From NCBI RefSeq assembly GCF_000317285.1, contig NZ_AJLN01000152.1, forward strand, positions 1 through 64,000: a DNA stretch of 64,000 nucleotides. Reading direction: 5' to 3'. The notes beneath the pieces were generated by a model, which ran no database searches, was not told the origin of the DNA, and saw only the letters and a program-made list of their open reading frames with translations. The translations under genes and the position numbers were made by a program. This document shows positions 56,847-64,000 of this stretch, piece by piece (within the stretch, counting starts at the first letter, position 1; every line of letters starts with the position of its first letter). The DNA comes from Chlorogloeopsis fritschii PCC 6912. GTDB lineage: Bacteria; Cyanobacteriota; Cyanobacteriia; Cyanobacteriales; Nostocaceae.

Positions 56847-57308
56847 GTTACTTCTCCAAAACTAGCAACCTTAACTATTGGCTAAATTGAACTGGTTATA
56901 TTTTTAAGATAGATAGAGATAGTGGAAAACTCGTGGAAAAAATTTAGATATAACTATGGACTGATTTTTATTATTTTTTCTATTTCAATAGGTGTAAAGT
57001 TTTAATTTGAAATCTTCAATAATTAACACATTGCACATATTCATAATTAATTAAATTCATAAAGATATTGCTAGATATTGTGTTCAATTTGTGCCCTGAC
57101 AGTGTTTGGAAACACTCATTTTTCATGCTTTTATGCCTGCAAATTAGGAAAATTGAGAGTCATGCTTGCTGCTAAGTATTGGAGAGAATGCAGCAAGCGA
57201 TCGCTCACGGAGGTGAGTTGGCTACTGACTTCTGACTCCTGAATTCTGTTTGATAAAATTGGATTTTACATTCAATCTATTATTTGCTGTGACTCAAGGT
57301 GAGTTTGG
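56847..57308. other. Intergenic region
   Basis: AT-rich, with no gene that I can support. It holds one HIP1-like site near 57199 and the upstream region of the PRC-barrel gene. Confidence 0.4.
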
Positions 57309-58352
57309 CTAATTTACATTAGACGTAACTTGGAAACCAGTAGTAAAACGATAATATTTATGTGGATTTGCCGCTTGGTAGTTCTCGTTACCAGGTTGAA
57401 CCTGGTAACGAGGGTTTCGAGGCTTTGCCTCCAGGCTGTTGGATTTGTCGCTTTGTCTGAGTGTGAAGAGAGTAATTTCAGGAGGGCAGTTAATCCGTAT
57501 TGGTATGATACTGAAACCAATTCCTCGGTTCACGTAAAGATGGTTTCCCGGCTGTCCATACCCATCGATCCAACCATCAGCATGAACCTCATCCTCCTTG
57601 GTAAAAGTCAACCATGACCATTCTGGGGTGAATGGCAGACGAATTTGCCCTCCGTGGGTGTGCCCTGCCACAGCCACAGGTGCGGTGTTCGCAGGAAATT
57701 CAGCAAAGGACTCAGGATGGTGCATCATTACAAATCTGGGTGCTGTATCTGGTACTTGTGCCAGAGCTACTTGGGGTTTATCTTTATCAGCCCAATGCGA
57801 TCCAATACCTACCAAGTATAAAACTGCTTGCTCATCTAGCTTGGTGGATGACGCCAAGGTTACAGCTTGATTTTGCAACATTTGCACGCCCACAGTTTCC
57901 AGAGATGCAGCTAGTTTAGTCGCTTGTGCTACATCGGGGGAAGCGTGCTTAGATTTCATGCCATAGTCATGATTACCTAAAACGGCATATGTAGGAATAC
58001 CAGCAGCGGTTAATGGACGAACCAACTCAATTGCTTGATTAATTTCCGCGCTGGGGTTATCGCCTGCTTTGTATATAAAGTCACCAACAATCAGCACTGC
58101 GCTCGGACGTTCTTTAACTAATTGCGCAACAATTCTGCGGATGGTAGGGGTGTTTGCCAGCCACATTCCCACTTGCCAATCACCAATCACTGCAATTCGT
58201 TGCCCCACCCATGCAGCAGGAAGACCGGGTATTACGGCGACTTGTGGTTCAATATCAATAAAATAGGGTTCGATTAAGCCGTAAATTAGAAGTGCAGCAA
58301 TTAAACCCAATAAACCTAATAATCCCAATAAAAAGTATTTGATTTTCTTCAT
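57309..58352 (-). CDS. Metallophosphoesterase, membrane-anchored
   Basis: This 347-residue protein has an N-terminal membrane helix and a calcineurin-like phosphoesterase domain. Motifs are VIGDWQVGMW, VLIVGDFIYK, VLGNHDYG, MMHHPESFAEF and VAGHTHGGQIRLP. Motif I reads D-W-Q where many members have D-x-H. The substrate is unknown; YkuE/YaeI relatives act on lipids or nucleotides. The last 45 or so residues include a piece encoded by a palindromic repeat (NPRYQVQPGNENYQ), so the C-terminal end is probably altered. Confidence 0.85.
   Translation of the reverse strand: MKKIKYFLLGLLGLLGLIAALLIYGLIEPYFIDIEPQVAVIPGLPAAWVGQRIAVIGDWQVGMWLANTPTIRRIVAQLVKERPSAVLIVGDFIYKAGDNPSAEINQAIELVRPLTAAGIPTYAVLGNHDYGMKSKHASPDVAQATKLAASLETVGVQMLQNQAVTLASSTKLDEQAVLYLVGIGSHWADKDKPQVALAQVPDTAPRFVMMHHPESFAEFPANTAPVAVAGHTHGGQIRLPFTPEWSWLTFTKEDEVHADGWIDGYGQPGNHLYVNRGIGFSIIPIRINCPPEITLFTLRQSDKSNSLEAKPRNPRYQVQPGNENYQAANPHKYYRFTTGFQVTSNVN
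57384..57412. repeat. 29-bp palindromic repeat inside a coding region
   Basis: CTCGTTACCAGGTT pairs with its reverse complement around one central base. The same repeat occurs at 59317-59345. Here it forms part of the metallophosphoesterase C-terminus. Confidence 0.85.
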
Positions 58353-58403
58353 ACTTAGCTTGCAAATTCTATTTTTGCCTGTTATTGAGCGATCGCCTCA
58401 CAA

Positions 58404-59288
58404 CTAATACTGAGTTCGGGGTAAATGCCTAGATAAACCCATACTTGCAAACAGTGCTGGTGCCAAGAACGCAATCCACAGCGCCGCAAAGCCAGATATC
58501 ACAGCCTCACGCACCAATCCACTGCTAATCATGAGGCGAAATACAATTACGAGCGTTACCAGTCCCCCCAAGCCGATCGCAACTTTCAGTACTTGCTTTC
58601 GGCGGGAAATTTTCGCTGGGGAGTAGCGAACATACCAATATTCAAGCGGCATTCCAATTCCCAAACCTACTGCATAACCAAATAGTTCCCAACCTCTAGG
58701 AGAGAAACTGGTGAAAGGAAACACTGCAACAGGTGCTGAAAGACCAAGAACCAGGAAGAATTGAAATGTCCGTCCAGAGAACCAGCGCACAAGCATCGGC
58801 CAAAAACGCTGATAAGCGACTACCAAAATCAACGCGATCGCCGCGCCGCCAAGCAAGTCTGCTAGATAGTGTACACCGAGATATAGGCGAGATAGCATGA
58901 CTAGAAGGACAATACATACCGAAATTATTGCCGGAAGGCGACCAAAAGCAGTTAATGTGCCCCACAGAGTAGTTGCAGTTACTGTGTGTCCACTCGGAAA
59001 CGACGGTACTCCTGGATGTGTGCGAATAATAATCTGGGGATTGTGGGGACGTGGTACAGGGAAGATTGTCCAAATCAGTACGTCTATCACTGTTCCTAAA
59101 AGCACGACACCAAGCAAGCCATAGGCACGCTGTCGTCCCCAAACCCAGAGTGCTAAAGCAAACATCACTGTAACAGCCTTAGCTGTCCCAAATTGTGAGA
59201 GAGCCTCAAACAACCAATTCCAACTGCTACCAAACAAGCGCTGAATAGTAATAATTGGCTCAGGACTCCAAAGTATGTCAACCGCCAT
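58404..59288 (-). CDS. PAP2-superfamily phosphatase
   Basis: This 294-residue membrane phosphatase has the three PAP2 motifs: VPRPHNPQ, PSFPSGHTVTATTLWG and SRLYLGVHYLADLLGG. It should remove phosphate from lipid phosphates or isoprenoid pyrophosphates at the outer face of the membrane. The ATG at 59288 (MAVDILW) has GAGGAAA directly before it; the frame open upstream runs into a palindromic repeat. It lies 51 bases upstream of the metallophosphoesterase, so the two phosphatases probably form an operon. Confidence 0.88.
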   Translation of the reverse strand: MAVDILWSPEPIITIQRLFGSSWNWLFEALSQFGTAKAVTVMFALALWVWGRQRAYGLLGVVLLGTVIDVLIWTIFPVPRPHNPQIIIRTHPGVPSFPSGHTVTATTLWGTLTAFGRLPAIISVCIVLLVMLSRLYLGVHYLADLLGGAAIALILVVAYQRFWPMLVRWFSGRTFQFFLVLGLSAPVAVFPFTSFSPRGWELFGYAVGLGIGMPLEYWYVRYSPAKISRRKQVLKVAIGLGGLVTLVIVFRLMISSGLVREAVISGFAALWIAFLAPALFASMGLSRHLPRTQY

Positions 59289-59316
59289 TTTCCTCAGAAT
59301 TATTTTTAGATTTACC

Positions 59317-59345
59317 CTCGTTACCAGGTTCAACCTGGTAACGAG
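59317..59345. repeat. 29-bp palindromic repeat upstream of the PAP2 gene
   Basis: Same sequence family as 57384-57412, differing at the central base. It lies about 28 bases before the PAP2 start codon. Confidence 0.85.
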
Positions 59346-59376
59346 AACTAGAGCCTCTGGCTCCTCATCAGTTTAC

Positions 59377-59637
59377 TTATTGATTCGTCTCAAAGAGCCG
59401 AAAACGAACCTGCTGAAAGCGGTTACACTCCAAAACTTTCCCCTGATAGTTAACCTCTGTACCGTCCACCCATGCTTGTTCGGCTGCCATGCCATGAAGG
59501 TGTAATTGAACACCTTCATAAGGAAAAGCATAATTTCCCTGTTCTTCCCAAGTTAGCTCCAGGTTATCCGAGTTCTGTATCATTCGGAATTGATCCAATC
59601 GCCACTCACCGTGAAATCCAACACTGAATCTAGAAGA
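59377..59637 (-). pseudogene. Probable C-terminal fragment of a glycoside hydrolase
   Basis: The frame has no ATG after the upstream stop (59638-59640). It reads SVGFHGEWRLDQFRMIQNSD, then NYAFPYEGVQLHLHGMAAEQ and AWVDGTEV. The pattern is close to the C-terminal beta domain of family 31 glycosidases. Without the catalytic domain it is a remnant; a TTG-started small protein is a less likely alternative. Confidence 0.5.
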
Positions 59638-59651
59638 TCATGCCAGACACT

Positions 59652-60473
59652 TTACTGCGGAATTGCTGAGGGATACACCTCATCAGCAATTAATACGGGT
59701 TTGTTGCTGTATTCTGCTTCTAGCTGCCGCCTCACGTTCAAATCCCAAGTCAGGTTGTATTCCCGTTCTAAATCAGCAACAACAAACGGACGTAACACGC
59801 CCGTTACTGCAACCTTCTCATCTTCAGTCACCTTTGGTTGTGGTTTGGTATGCAAGACTAGTAAGTCTTGTCCTCCAAACAACTTGTCTTCATCGAGTGT
59901 AAATGAGTTCACACCTGTAATATTTTCAACTTCACCTGTTACCGCTAGCCTTTTACCGTAGTATTGTTTGGGATCTGTAGTAATTTCGCCAGGTTTGGGT
60001 GCTTGCGCTAGTGACTGTGCAATAATTGCAGGTTTATTTTCGTACTCTACATATAACTCTGGCTCCAAGTCCAAATCAAATTCTCGTTCAATATCTGCCA
60101 GCACAAATTTGCGAACCGTGCCTGTCACTTGAATTGGTACATCATCGTCAGCTGGTAGGGCAAAAGGTTTACCTGTAGCATTTACAACTAGGATGGGTTC
60201 ACTGCCAAAAAATTGCTGATCGCTAATTGTGAAAGTTGATGGAGCGATTTTTTTGATCGGTTCACTTCTGACAGTTACGGTTTTACCAATCAGTTTATTT
60301 GTACTATCAGCGACTTCCTCAGCAGTGACATTAGTTTCTGGTACTGCTGCCTCTCGTTCCAAGTTGTTGGTACAAGCTCCAAGCACCACAGCAGAGAGTA
60401 CTAAAGCAACAGCTGTATTGGCCTTCCATAGCTTTTGGATAAAATTGCCATTTTGGTTAAATTTACTAATCAT
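59652..60473 (-). CDS. Lipoprotein with two OB-fold-like domains
   Basis: The 273-residue protein has a signal with lipobox (VVLGAC, Cys about 34) and two tandem domains of about 105 residues. The first shows KLIGKTVTVRSEPIKKIAPS, ILVVNATGKP and VTGTVRKFVLADIEREFDLD; the second shows YYGKRLAVTGEVENITGVNS, LLVLHTKP and VTGVLRPFVVADLEREYNLT. Each ends with YxNKPxxIA. This domain is also in the single-domain protein at 54185. It is exported; function unknown. It is the third gene of the second module. Confidence 0.7.
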   Translation of the reverse strand: MISKFNQNGNFIQKLWKANTAVALVLSAVVLGACTNNLEREAAVPETNVTAEEVADSTNKLIGKTVTVRSEPIKKIAPSTFTISDQQFFGSEPILVVNATGKPFALPADDDVPIQVTGTVRKFVLADIEREFDLDLEPELYVEYENKPAIIAQSLAQAPKPGEITTDPKQYYGKRLAVTGEVENITGVNSFTLDEDKLFGGQDLLVLHTKPQPKVTEDEKVAVTGVLRPFVVADLEREYNLTWDLNVRRQLEAEYSNKPVLIADEVYPSAIPQ

Positions 60474-60537
60474 TAAGAAAATCTCCTTAAATTTGCTGAT
60501 AATTTTGCTGAAAAGTGGTTCAATTAGTTACCTTGAC

Positions 60538-61173
60538 CTAATTTAAAAAGACTTGACCATCGCTTTGAATTCTCAATACACCCTGATTGTCATCTAGCCT
60601 AGTCTCTTCATCCATTGAAACTGCTAGCATCCCTGACTCTGTGGCAGCTACAGGCATGAATTTTAGCAGTCCTCCATCTTCACGCACGGCTGTAATCGTG
60701 ACAGGCGTTGGTAAGTCTTGCAGAACAATTTCTTCCCCACCTGCGAGGATTCGAGGCTGGGTATGTGCGATCGCTTGATAGGTAATACGGGCATTGGTAT
60801 TATTTTTCAATCTCACATCCACTGTGCCTGCTGTTGGTGTGACGGTAGCGATGGGATCTTGTCGGGTTTCTGGAGCGGGTATTGGTTGACGATTGACAGG
60901 TAAACCCTCCGGCTTCACCAAAACTCTTGGCTGTACCACAACTCCTGCTTGTCCTCTTAGTCTGAGAGTTGCAGCATTCGGCGGACATCCCTCTGGAACC
61001 AAAACTCGATTATTATGTGGTTCTTCATAGTAAATGCGAGGACAGGGATTGAGTGCAGAGGAAGGGGCTGCATTGACTGCCAGGGGTATTGCTGGCAAAC
61101 CAATTAATAAACTTCCAAAAATGCCTCCTAATAACCCAGCCTTTTTTTTGTTCGTCTGATTTTGTGGACTCAT
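60538..61173 (-). CDS. Exported protein of unknown function
   Basis: The 211-residue protein has a signal peptide (about 1-36, ending VNAAPS). The Cys/Pro-containing segment NPCPRIYYEEPHNNRVLVPE with GCPPNAATLRLRG follows, then a proline-rich linker and a beta-rich domain (VDVRLKNNTNARITYQAI). It lies 64 bases upstream of the two-domain lipoprotein and downstream of a PRC-barrel gene on the same strand. I recognise no named family. Confidence 0.65.
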   Translation of the reverse strand: MSPQNQTNKKKAGLLGGIFGSLLIGLPAIPLAVNAAPSSALNPCPRIYYEEPHNNRVLVPEGCPPNAATLRLRGQAGVVVQPRVLVKPEGLPVNRQPIPAPETRQDPIATVTPTAGTVDVRLKNNTNARITYQAIAHTQPRILAGGEEIVLQDLPTPVTITAVREDGGLLKFMPVAATESGMLAVSMDEETRLDDNQGVLRIQSDGQVFLN

Positions 61174-61314
61174 AAATGCCTCCTATTTTGATAATAAAAA
61201 TTGGGGAAAATCTCAAATTTTTTGAATTTTAAAAACATTATTTTGTCCCAGAGTTTATGTAAAACTTATAACTGGAATTTCAATTGAATTCAGTGTCAAA
61301 TTGTTTGCCAATCA

Positions 61315-61947
61315 TTAACCCTCTGTTCTAAATAATTTTTTATTGGCAGCTAGCCATTCTTCTTGCAGTTTTAATCTTGGATGGTCTGTGTCATTAATTT
61401 CGTACAAATTTGGATAATGATGGTAGTTATAAGTAGCGCGAGCCTCAACAGCCTTATCCTCTTCTTCTGAGGAAACACAAGGCTTATTAACTCCCATTGG
61501 TTCATTTAAAATAGCAACTTGATTGATTGCCATAGGAGAGTATGGCACTATAGGTACTACGGGATTGACGTAAGAATAAGTAGCTGGATTCATGCTGTAA
61601 GTATTTCTGACCAGATCCTCATAGTCGTAATCAATTCTTAGGTCATCATTAAACTCAGGCAAATTTTTTGCATTCTCTTCAGTAAGTTCCTTAACATAAA
61701 CTCGTTTTTCAGAGAAATTAATCCGAGAAAGACCAATTGGTAACAATACTTTCTTACCAAAAATCCAAAAGCCTAAGTCAATAATTAAATACCGGAACTT
61801 AGCTTCTGTCTCATCAACTAGAGTGTCATTAACAGTACCAATTTTCTCGTCAGAAACATTTGAATAAATACTAAAATCAATAATGTTGTCTTCACCAAAT
61901 ATCTCACGGTAATTTGGAACAATATCTGTGAGTTTTAATAGGGACAT
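61315..61947 (-). CDS. PRC-barrel domain protein, copy 2
   Basis: This 210-residue paralogue of the protein at 56340 has FSIYSNVSDEKIGTVNDTLV, FRYLIIDLGFWIFGKKVLLP and GLSRINFSEKRVYVKELTEE. Its C-terminal extension is longer and Pro/Tyr-rich. The ATG at 61947 (MSLLKLTD) follows GGAG; a TTG four codons earlier is less likely. It begins the second copy of the three-gene module. Confidence 0.85.
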   Translation of the reverse strand: MSLLKLTDIVPNYREIFGEDNIIDFSIYSNVSDEKIGTVNDTLVDETEAKFRYLIIDLGFWIFGKKVLLPIGLSRINFSEKRVYVKELTEENAKNLPEFNDDLRIDYDYEDLVRNTYSMNPATYSYVNPVVPIVPYSPMAINQVAILNEPMGVNKPCVSSEEEDKAVEARATYNYHHYPNLYEINDTDHPRLKLQEEWLAANKKLFRTEG

Positions 61948-62169
61948 TTCATTCTCCAAAATTTTTTAGATGTGTAATTTGAGAAAAAGTTGAGCTGCTC
62001 AACTGTTAGAGGAGCTATGATTAACCGGCTGTAGTTTGAGCTTAAGCTTAAATAGTGGAAATCTAGTGAATAATTCAAGCTAATTTTTAAAACTACTGCT
62101 GAAGATATAGTGTTACTATTCCCAGTGAAATAGTTAACTACATAGAAATAGAATCAATACCTCTATCTA

Positions 62170-62739
62170 TTACTGCTCTACCCATTCAAGTAATCCAAGA
62201 GAGGTAACTCCACCAAAAAAGTGAGCGCCAATCATATTTATATTTGCCAGCATTACAAAAATATCTAGCGAACGAATGACATTTTCCTGGTTATAAACTG
62301 CTACTCCTTGCGGTTGGGCTAAAGCTTTCGCCAGTACAACAGCAACTGTCTCTTCAGATCCAATAAAAGCTATTAATAACCCTACTAGACTAACGATTAA
62401 TCCAAATCTCAAAACCCGAATTATATCCTCTTTTTTTGGATGGATTTGAGGATTGGGGGCTTGTAAACGTTTAGCTAAACGTCTGTAACGGAAAGCCCAG
62501 TAAACCCGGAAGCACAACAGCAAAATTCCAATAATAGCTAGAAATATGCCAAAACCGATGCCAGGATTATTCGTTTGGGCAGTTATATTACGGCTAAAGG
62601 ACGCAAATAACAAAGCGAGAGCAGAAACACTACCTAGTGCTAACTGTACCCAAAAGCTAAATCGACTTACTACACGAAAAGTAGCGGCAAATTCTTGTTT
62701 AGTTGGTGGTTGTGAGAAAGGTTCTAAATTATTTAACAT
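62170..62739 (-). CDS. DUF3611 (Tic21-like) membrane protein
   Basis: The 189-residue protein is a DUF3611 member, the family of plant chloroplast inner-envelope Tic21/PIC1. It has FRVVSRFSFWVQLALGSVSA, GIFLAIIGILLLCFRVYWAF and RYRRLAKRL, plus two more membrane helices near LIVSLVGLLIAFIG and MLANINMIGAHFFG. In plants it is linked to iron or protein import; the cyanobacterial role is unsettled. The ATG at 62739 follows AAGGG by about 6 bases. Confidence 0.88.
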   Translation of the reverse strand: MLNNLEPFSQPPTKQEFAATFRVVSRFSFWVQLALGSVSALALLFASFSRNITAQTNNPGIGFGIFLAIIGILLLCFRVYWAFRYRRLAKRLQAPNPQIHPKKEDIIRVLRFGLIVSLVGLLIAFIGSEETVAVVLAKALAQPQGVAVYNQENVIRSLDIFVMLANINMIGAHFFGGVTSLGLLEWVEQ

Positions 62740-62751
62740 ATACACCCTTTG

Positions 62752-62815
62752 ATTATTAGTCATTTGTCATTTGTCATTCGTCATTAATTATTAAGTATTA
62801 GACAAATAACAAATG
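62752..62815. repeat. Tandem heptamer repeats
   Basis: GTCATTTGTCATTTGTCATT is followed by degenerate copies, upstream of the DUF3611 gene. It is related to the cluster at 4227-4310. Confidence 0.7.
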
Positions 62816-62971
62816 CTAGTTTTAAGTTAGGGTGTAATCGTGGAAAACTGGTGGAGAATGCCTAAATTATAAAAAATTATTACTTAAGAGTTAACTTGCT
62901 ATCTATCAAGAGACTTATCTGACATTTTGTACAAATTATTTATTTCTACCAACCCTATTTTTTTACACATT

Positions 62972-63343
62972 TCAGCCTAAAGCTGCTGCTACTTGAGTAG
63001 CAAGTTTTTGAGGATTAAAGGGTTTACTAATTACGCCTTTTACACCCAATTGAGTAAACTTATACGCTTCAGTACTACGCCCTCTAGCTGTCAGTAAAAT
63101 TACAGGGATATGCTTAGTCGTTGGATTTGCTTGTAAATTTTGAAAAGTACTTGTTCCATCCATATCGGGCATCATTACATCTAAAAGGATGGCATCAGGT
63201 TGAGCAGTTTGAGCCAATAGCAGTCCTTCAGTGCCACTTTTAGCAGTCAATACTTGCCAACCCCCCATGATTTCCAGGCAAGTTTGAATCAATTTACGGA
63301 TATCGTCTTCATCATCAATAACAAGGATTTGCTTGGCACTCAT
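62972..63343 (-). CDS. CheY-like response regulator
   Basis: The 123-residue protein is a lone receiver domain: VIDDEDD acidic cluster, phospho-acceptor Asp in AILLDVMMPDMDG, Thr in ILLTARG and Lys in GVISKPFNPQKLA. No output domain is present and no histidine kinase is adjacent, so it must pair with a kinase elsewhere. The start is the ATG at 63343. Confidence 0.93.
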   Translation of the reverse strand: MSAKQILVIDDEDDIRKLIQTCLEIMGGWQVLTAKSGTEGLLLAQTAQPDAILLDVMMPDMDGTSTFQNLQANPTTKHIPVILLTARGRSTEAYKFTQLGVKGVISKPFNPQKLATQVAAALG

Positions 63344-63471
63344 CGTTATTTTCTTCCTATCTTTGAATCACCAGGTAAAGGCGATCGCTTGCTATTAAAA
63401 ATCTTCTAGTGTATGAAAGCCTTTAGTTAGAAAACGAGTATATGTATCTGAAATCAACATAATATTCAAGG

Positions 63472-63491
63472 CACCGCTGCTGTTAAGCAGC
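63472..63491. other. Hairpin in an intergenic region
   Basis: CCGCTGCT-GTTA-AGCAGCGG makes an 8-bp stem in the 265 bases between the last gene and the response regulator. No T-run follows on either strand, so it may be a repeat or a weak terminator. Confidence 0.5.
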
Positions 63492-63608
63492 GGAGAGTGT
63501 TACTGTCTGCCAAGAAGTTACGGTTTGTAGGCGAGAGATATTTAACCTAAATAATTACACTCCACTAAGTTAGACTTTTTATCACTACTTAAGAGTGCCT
63601 TGAATCTA

Positions 63609-63956
63609 TCAGTCTAGATTCCAGTAATAACTCCCCGGTATTGTTACTACAACATTTTTTAGCCGATGGAGAGCATCATGGCAAATTGCTAAAGGAGCAG
63701 TTTTACCGTAAGTCTTTTTCTCTTTATCAAAGCTTACCGCAAAGGGTAGACCTGGGAAAGCATTAGACTCAAAACGAGAGATTTCAAAGTAAGCAGACTC
63801 AGAGTTTTCTAAAGTTTGAACAACCAGTTCTAAAGCTGCCCTCATATCTGTTGAATATGGGCGTAGAGGTAAGTTGAACTGTTGGGATACAACCTGGTCT
63901 AAATCTGCTAGTGAGTTTAGTTGAACAGTTGCAGTACGATATTGTGTTGTTTCCAT
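63609..63956 (-). CDS. Small cyanobacterial protein of unknown function
   Basis: The 115-residue soluble protein starts METTQYRTATVQLNSLADLD and ends VVVTIPGSYYWNLD. It contains FGLPFAVSF-like and DALHRLKNVV segments but no motif I can assign. The ATG at 63956 is preferred over an earlier TTG. No neighbour in the window suggests a role. Confidence 0.6.
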   Translation of the reverse strand: METTQYRTATVQLNSLADLDQVVSQQFNLPLRPYSTDMRAALELVVQTLENSESAYFEISRFESNAFPGLPFAVSFDKEKKTYGKTAPLAICHDALHRLKNVVVTIPGSYYWNLD

Positions 63957-64000
63957 TTTATACTTGCTTAAATTCTGCTGCAAAAAATTTTATGGTACTC

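Overview
The window is cyanobacterial chromosome. HIP1 octamers (GCGATCGC) are scattered throughout, and short tandem heptamer repeats and many small palindromic repeats sit between and inside genes. The genes themselves point the same way: a mycosporine-like amino acid cluster, SbtA/SbtB bicarbonate uptake, an AMIN-domain TonB receptor, DUF3370, DUF3611 and Uma2 proteins. The repeats suggest a Nostocales or Chroococcidiopsis-like genome; the exact genus cannot be read from this window.

Positions 1-4.8 kb (minus strand) hold stress and carbohydrate genes: the 5' part of a glycosyltransferase, a DJ-1/PfpI protein, two adjacent paralogous zinc alcohol dehydrogenases and an SRPBCC protein carrying an in-frame repeat peptide. 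After a 1-kb gene-poor stretch and a mini PEP-CTERM protein comes the sunscreen cluster (6.1-14.2 kb, minus strand): mysA, mysB, mysC and, beyond a MITE-like insertion, an NRPS-like mysE with an unusual extra condensation domain. The adenylation code predicts serine, so the product is probably shinorine.

Positions 15.6-31 kb hold kptA, a PLP ammonia-lyase, and an iron-uptake locus (AraC-type regulator, TonB receptor, substrate-binding lipoprotein and a decayed MFS exporter). They also hold Uma2, a phosphodiester glycosidase with DUF3370, a RarA-methyltransferase fusion, a VKOR-like protein and a TIGR04283 glycosyltransferase.

Positions 31-48.8 kb are an accessory, decaying region. It has a BsuBI/PstI-type methyltransferase fused to a truncated restriction enzyme, an NTPase remnant, a broken HAD gene, and a GC-rich katG. 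A clipped VapC with its antitoxin and a frameshifted Uma2 follow. The GC-rich sbtA/sbtB pair is split by 2 kb of duplications and gene fragments. Next come transposase remnants, a plasmid-type repeat protein that starts inside IS debris, a UPF0175/DUF3368 toxin-antitoxin pair and an IS982 element.

Positions 48.8-64 kb (mostly minus strand) return to ordinary envelope genes: DUF1206, DedA, PstS, a HAD phosphatase, a non-canonical Nramp-like transporter, a metallophosphoesterase, a PAP2 phosphatase, DUF3611 and a response regulator. Inside this stretch a three-gene module (PRC-barrel protein, exported protein, OB-fold-like lipoprotein) occurs twice in the same order. With the SbtA heptad expansion and the condensation-domain MysE, it is the best candidate for something undescribed.
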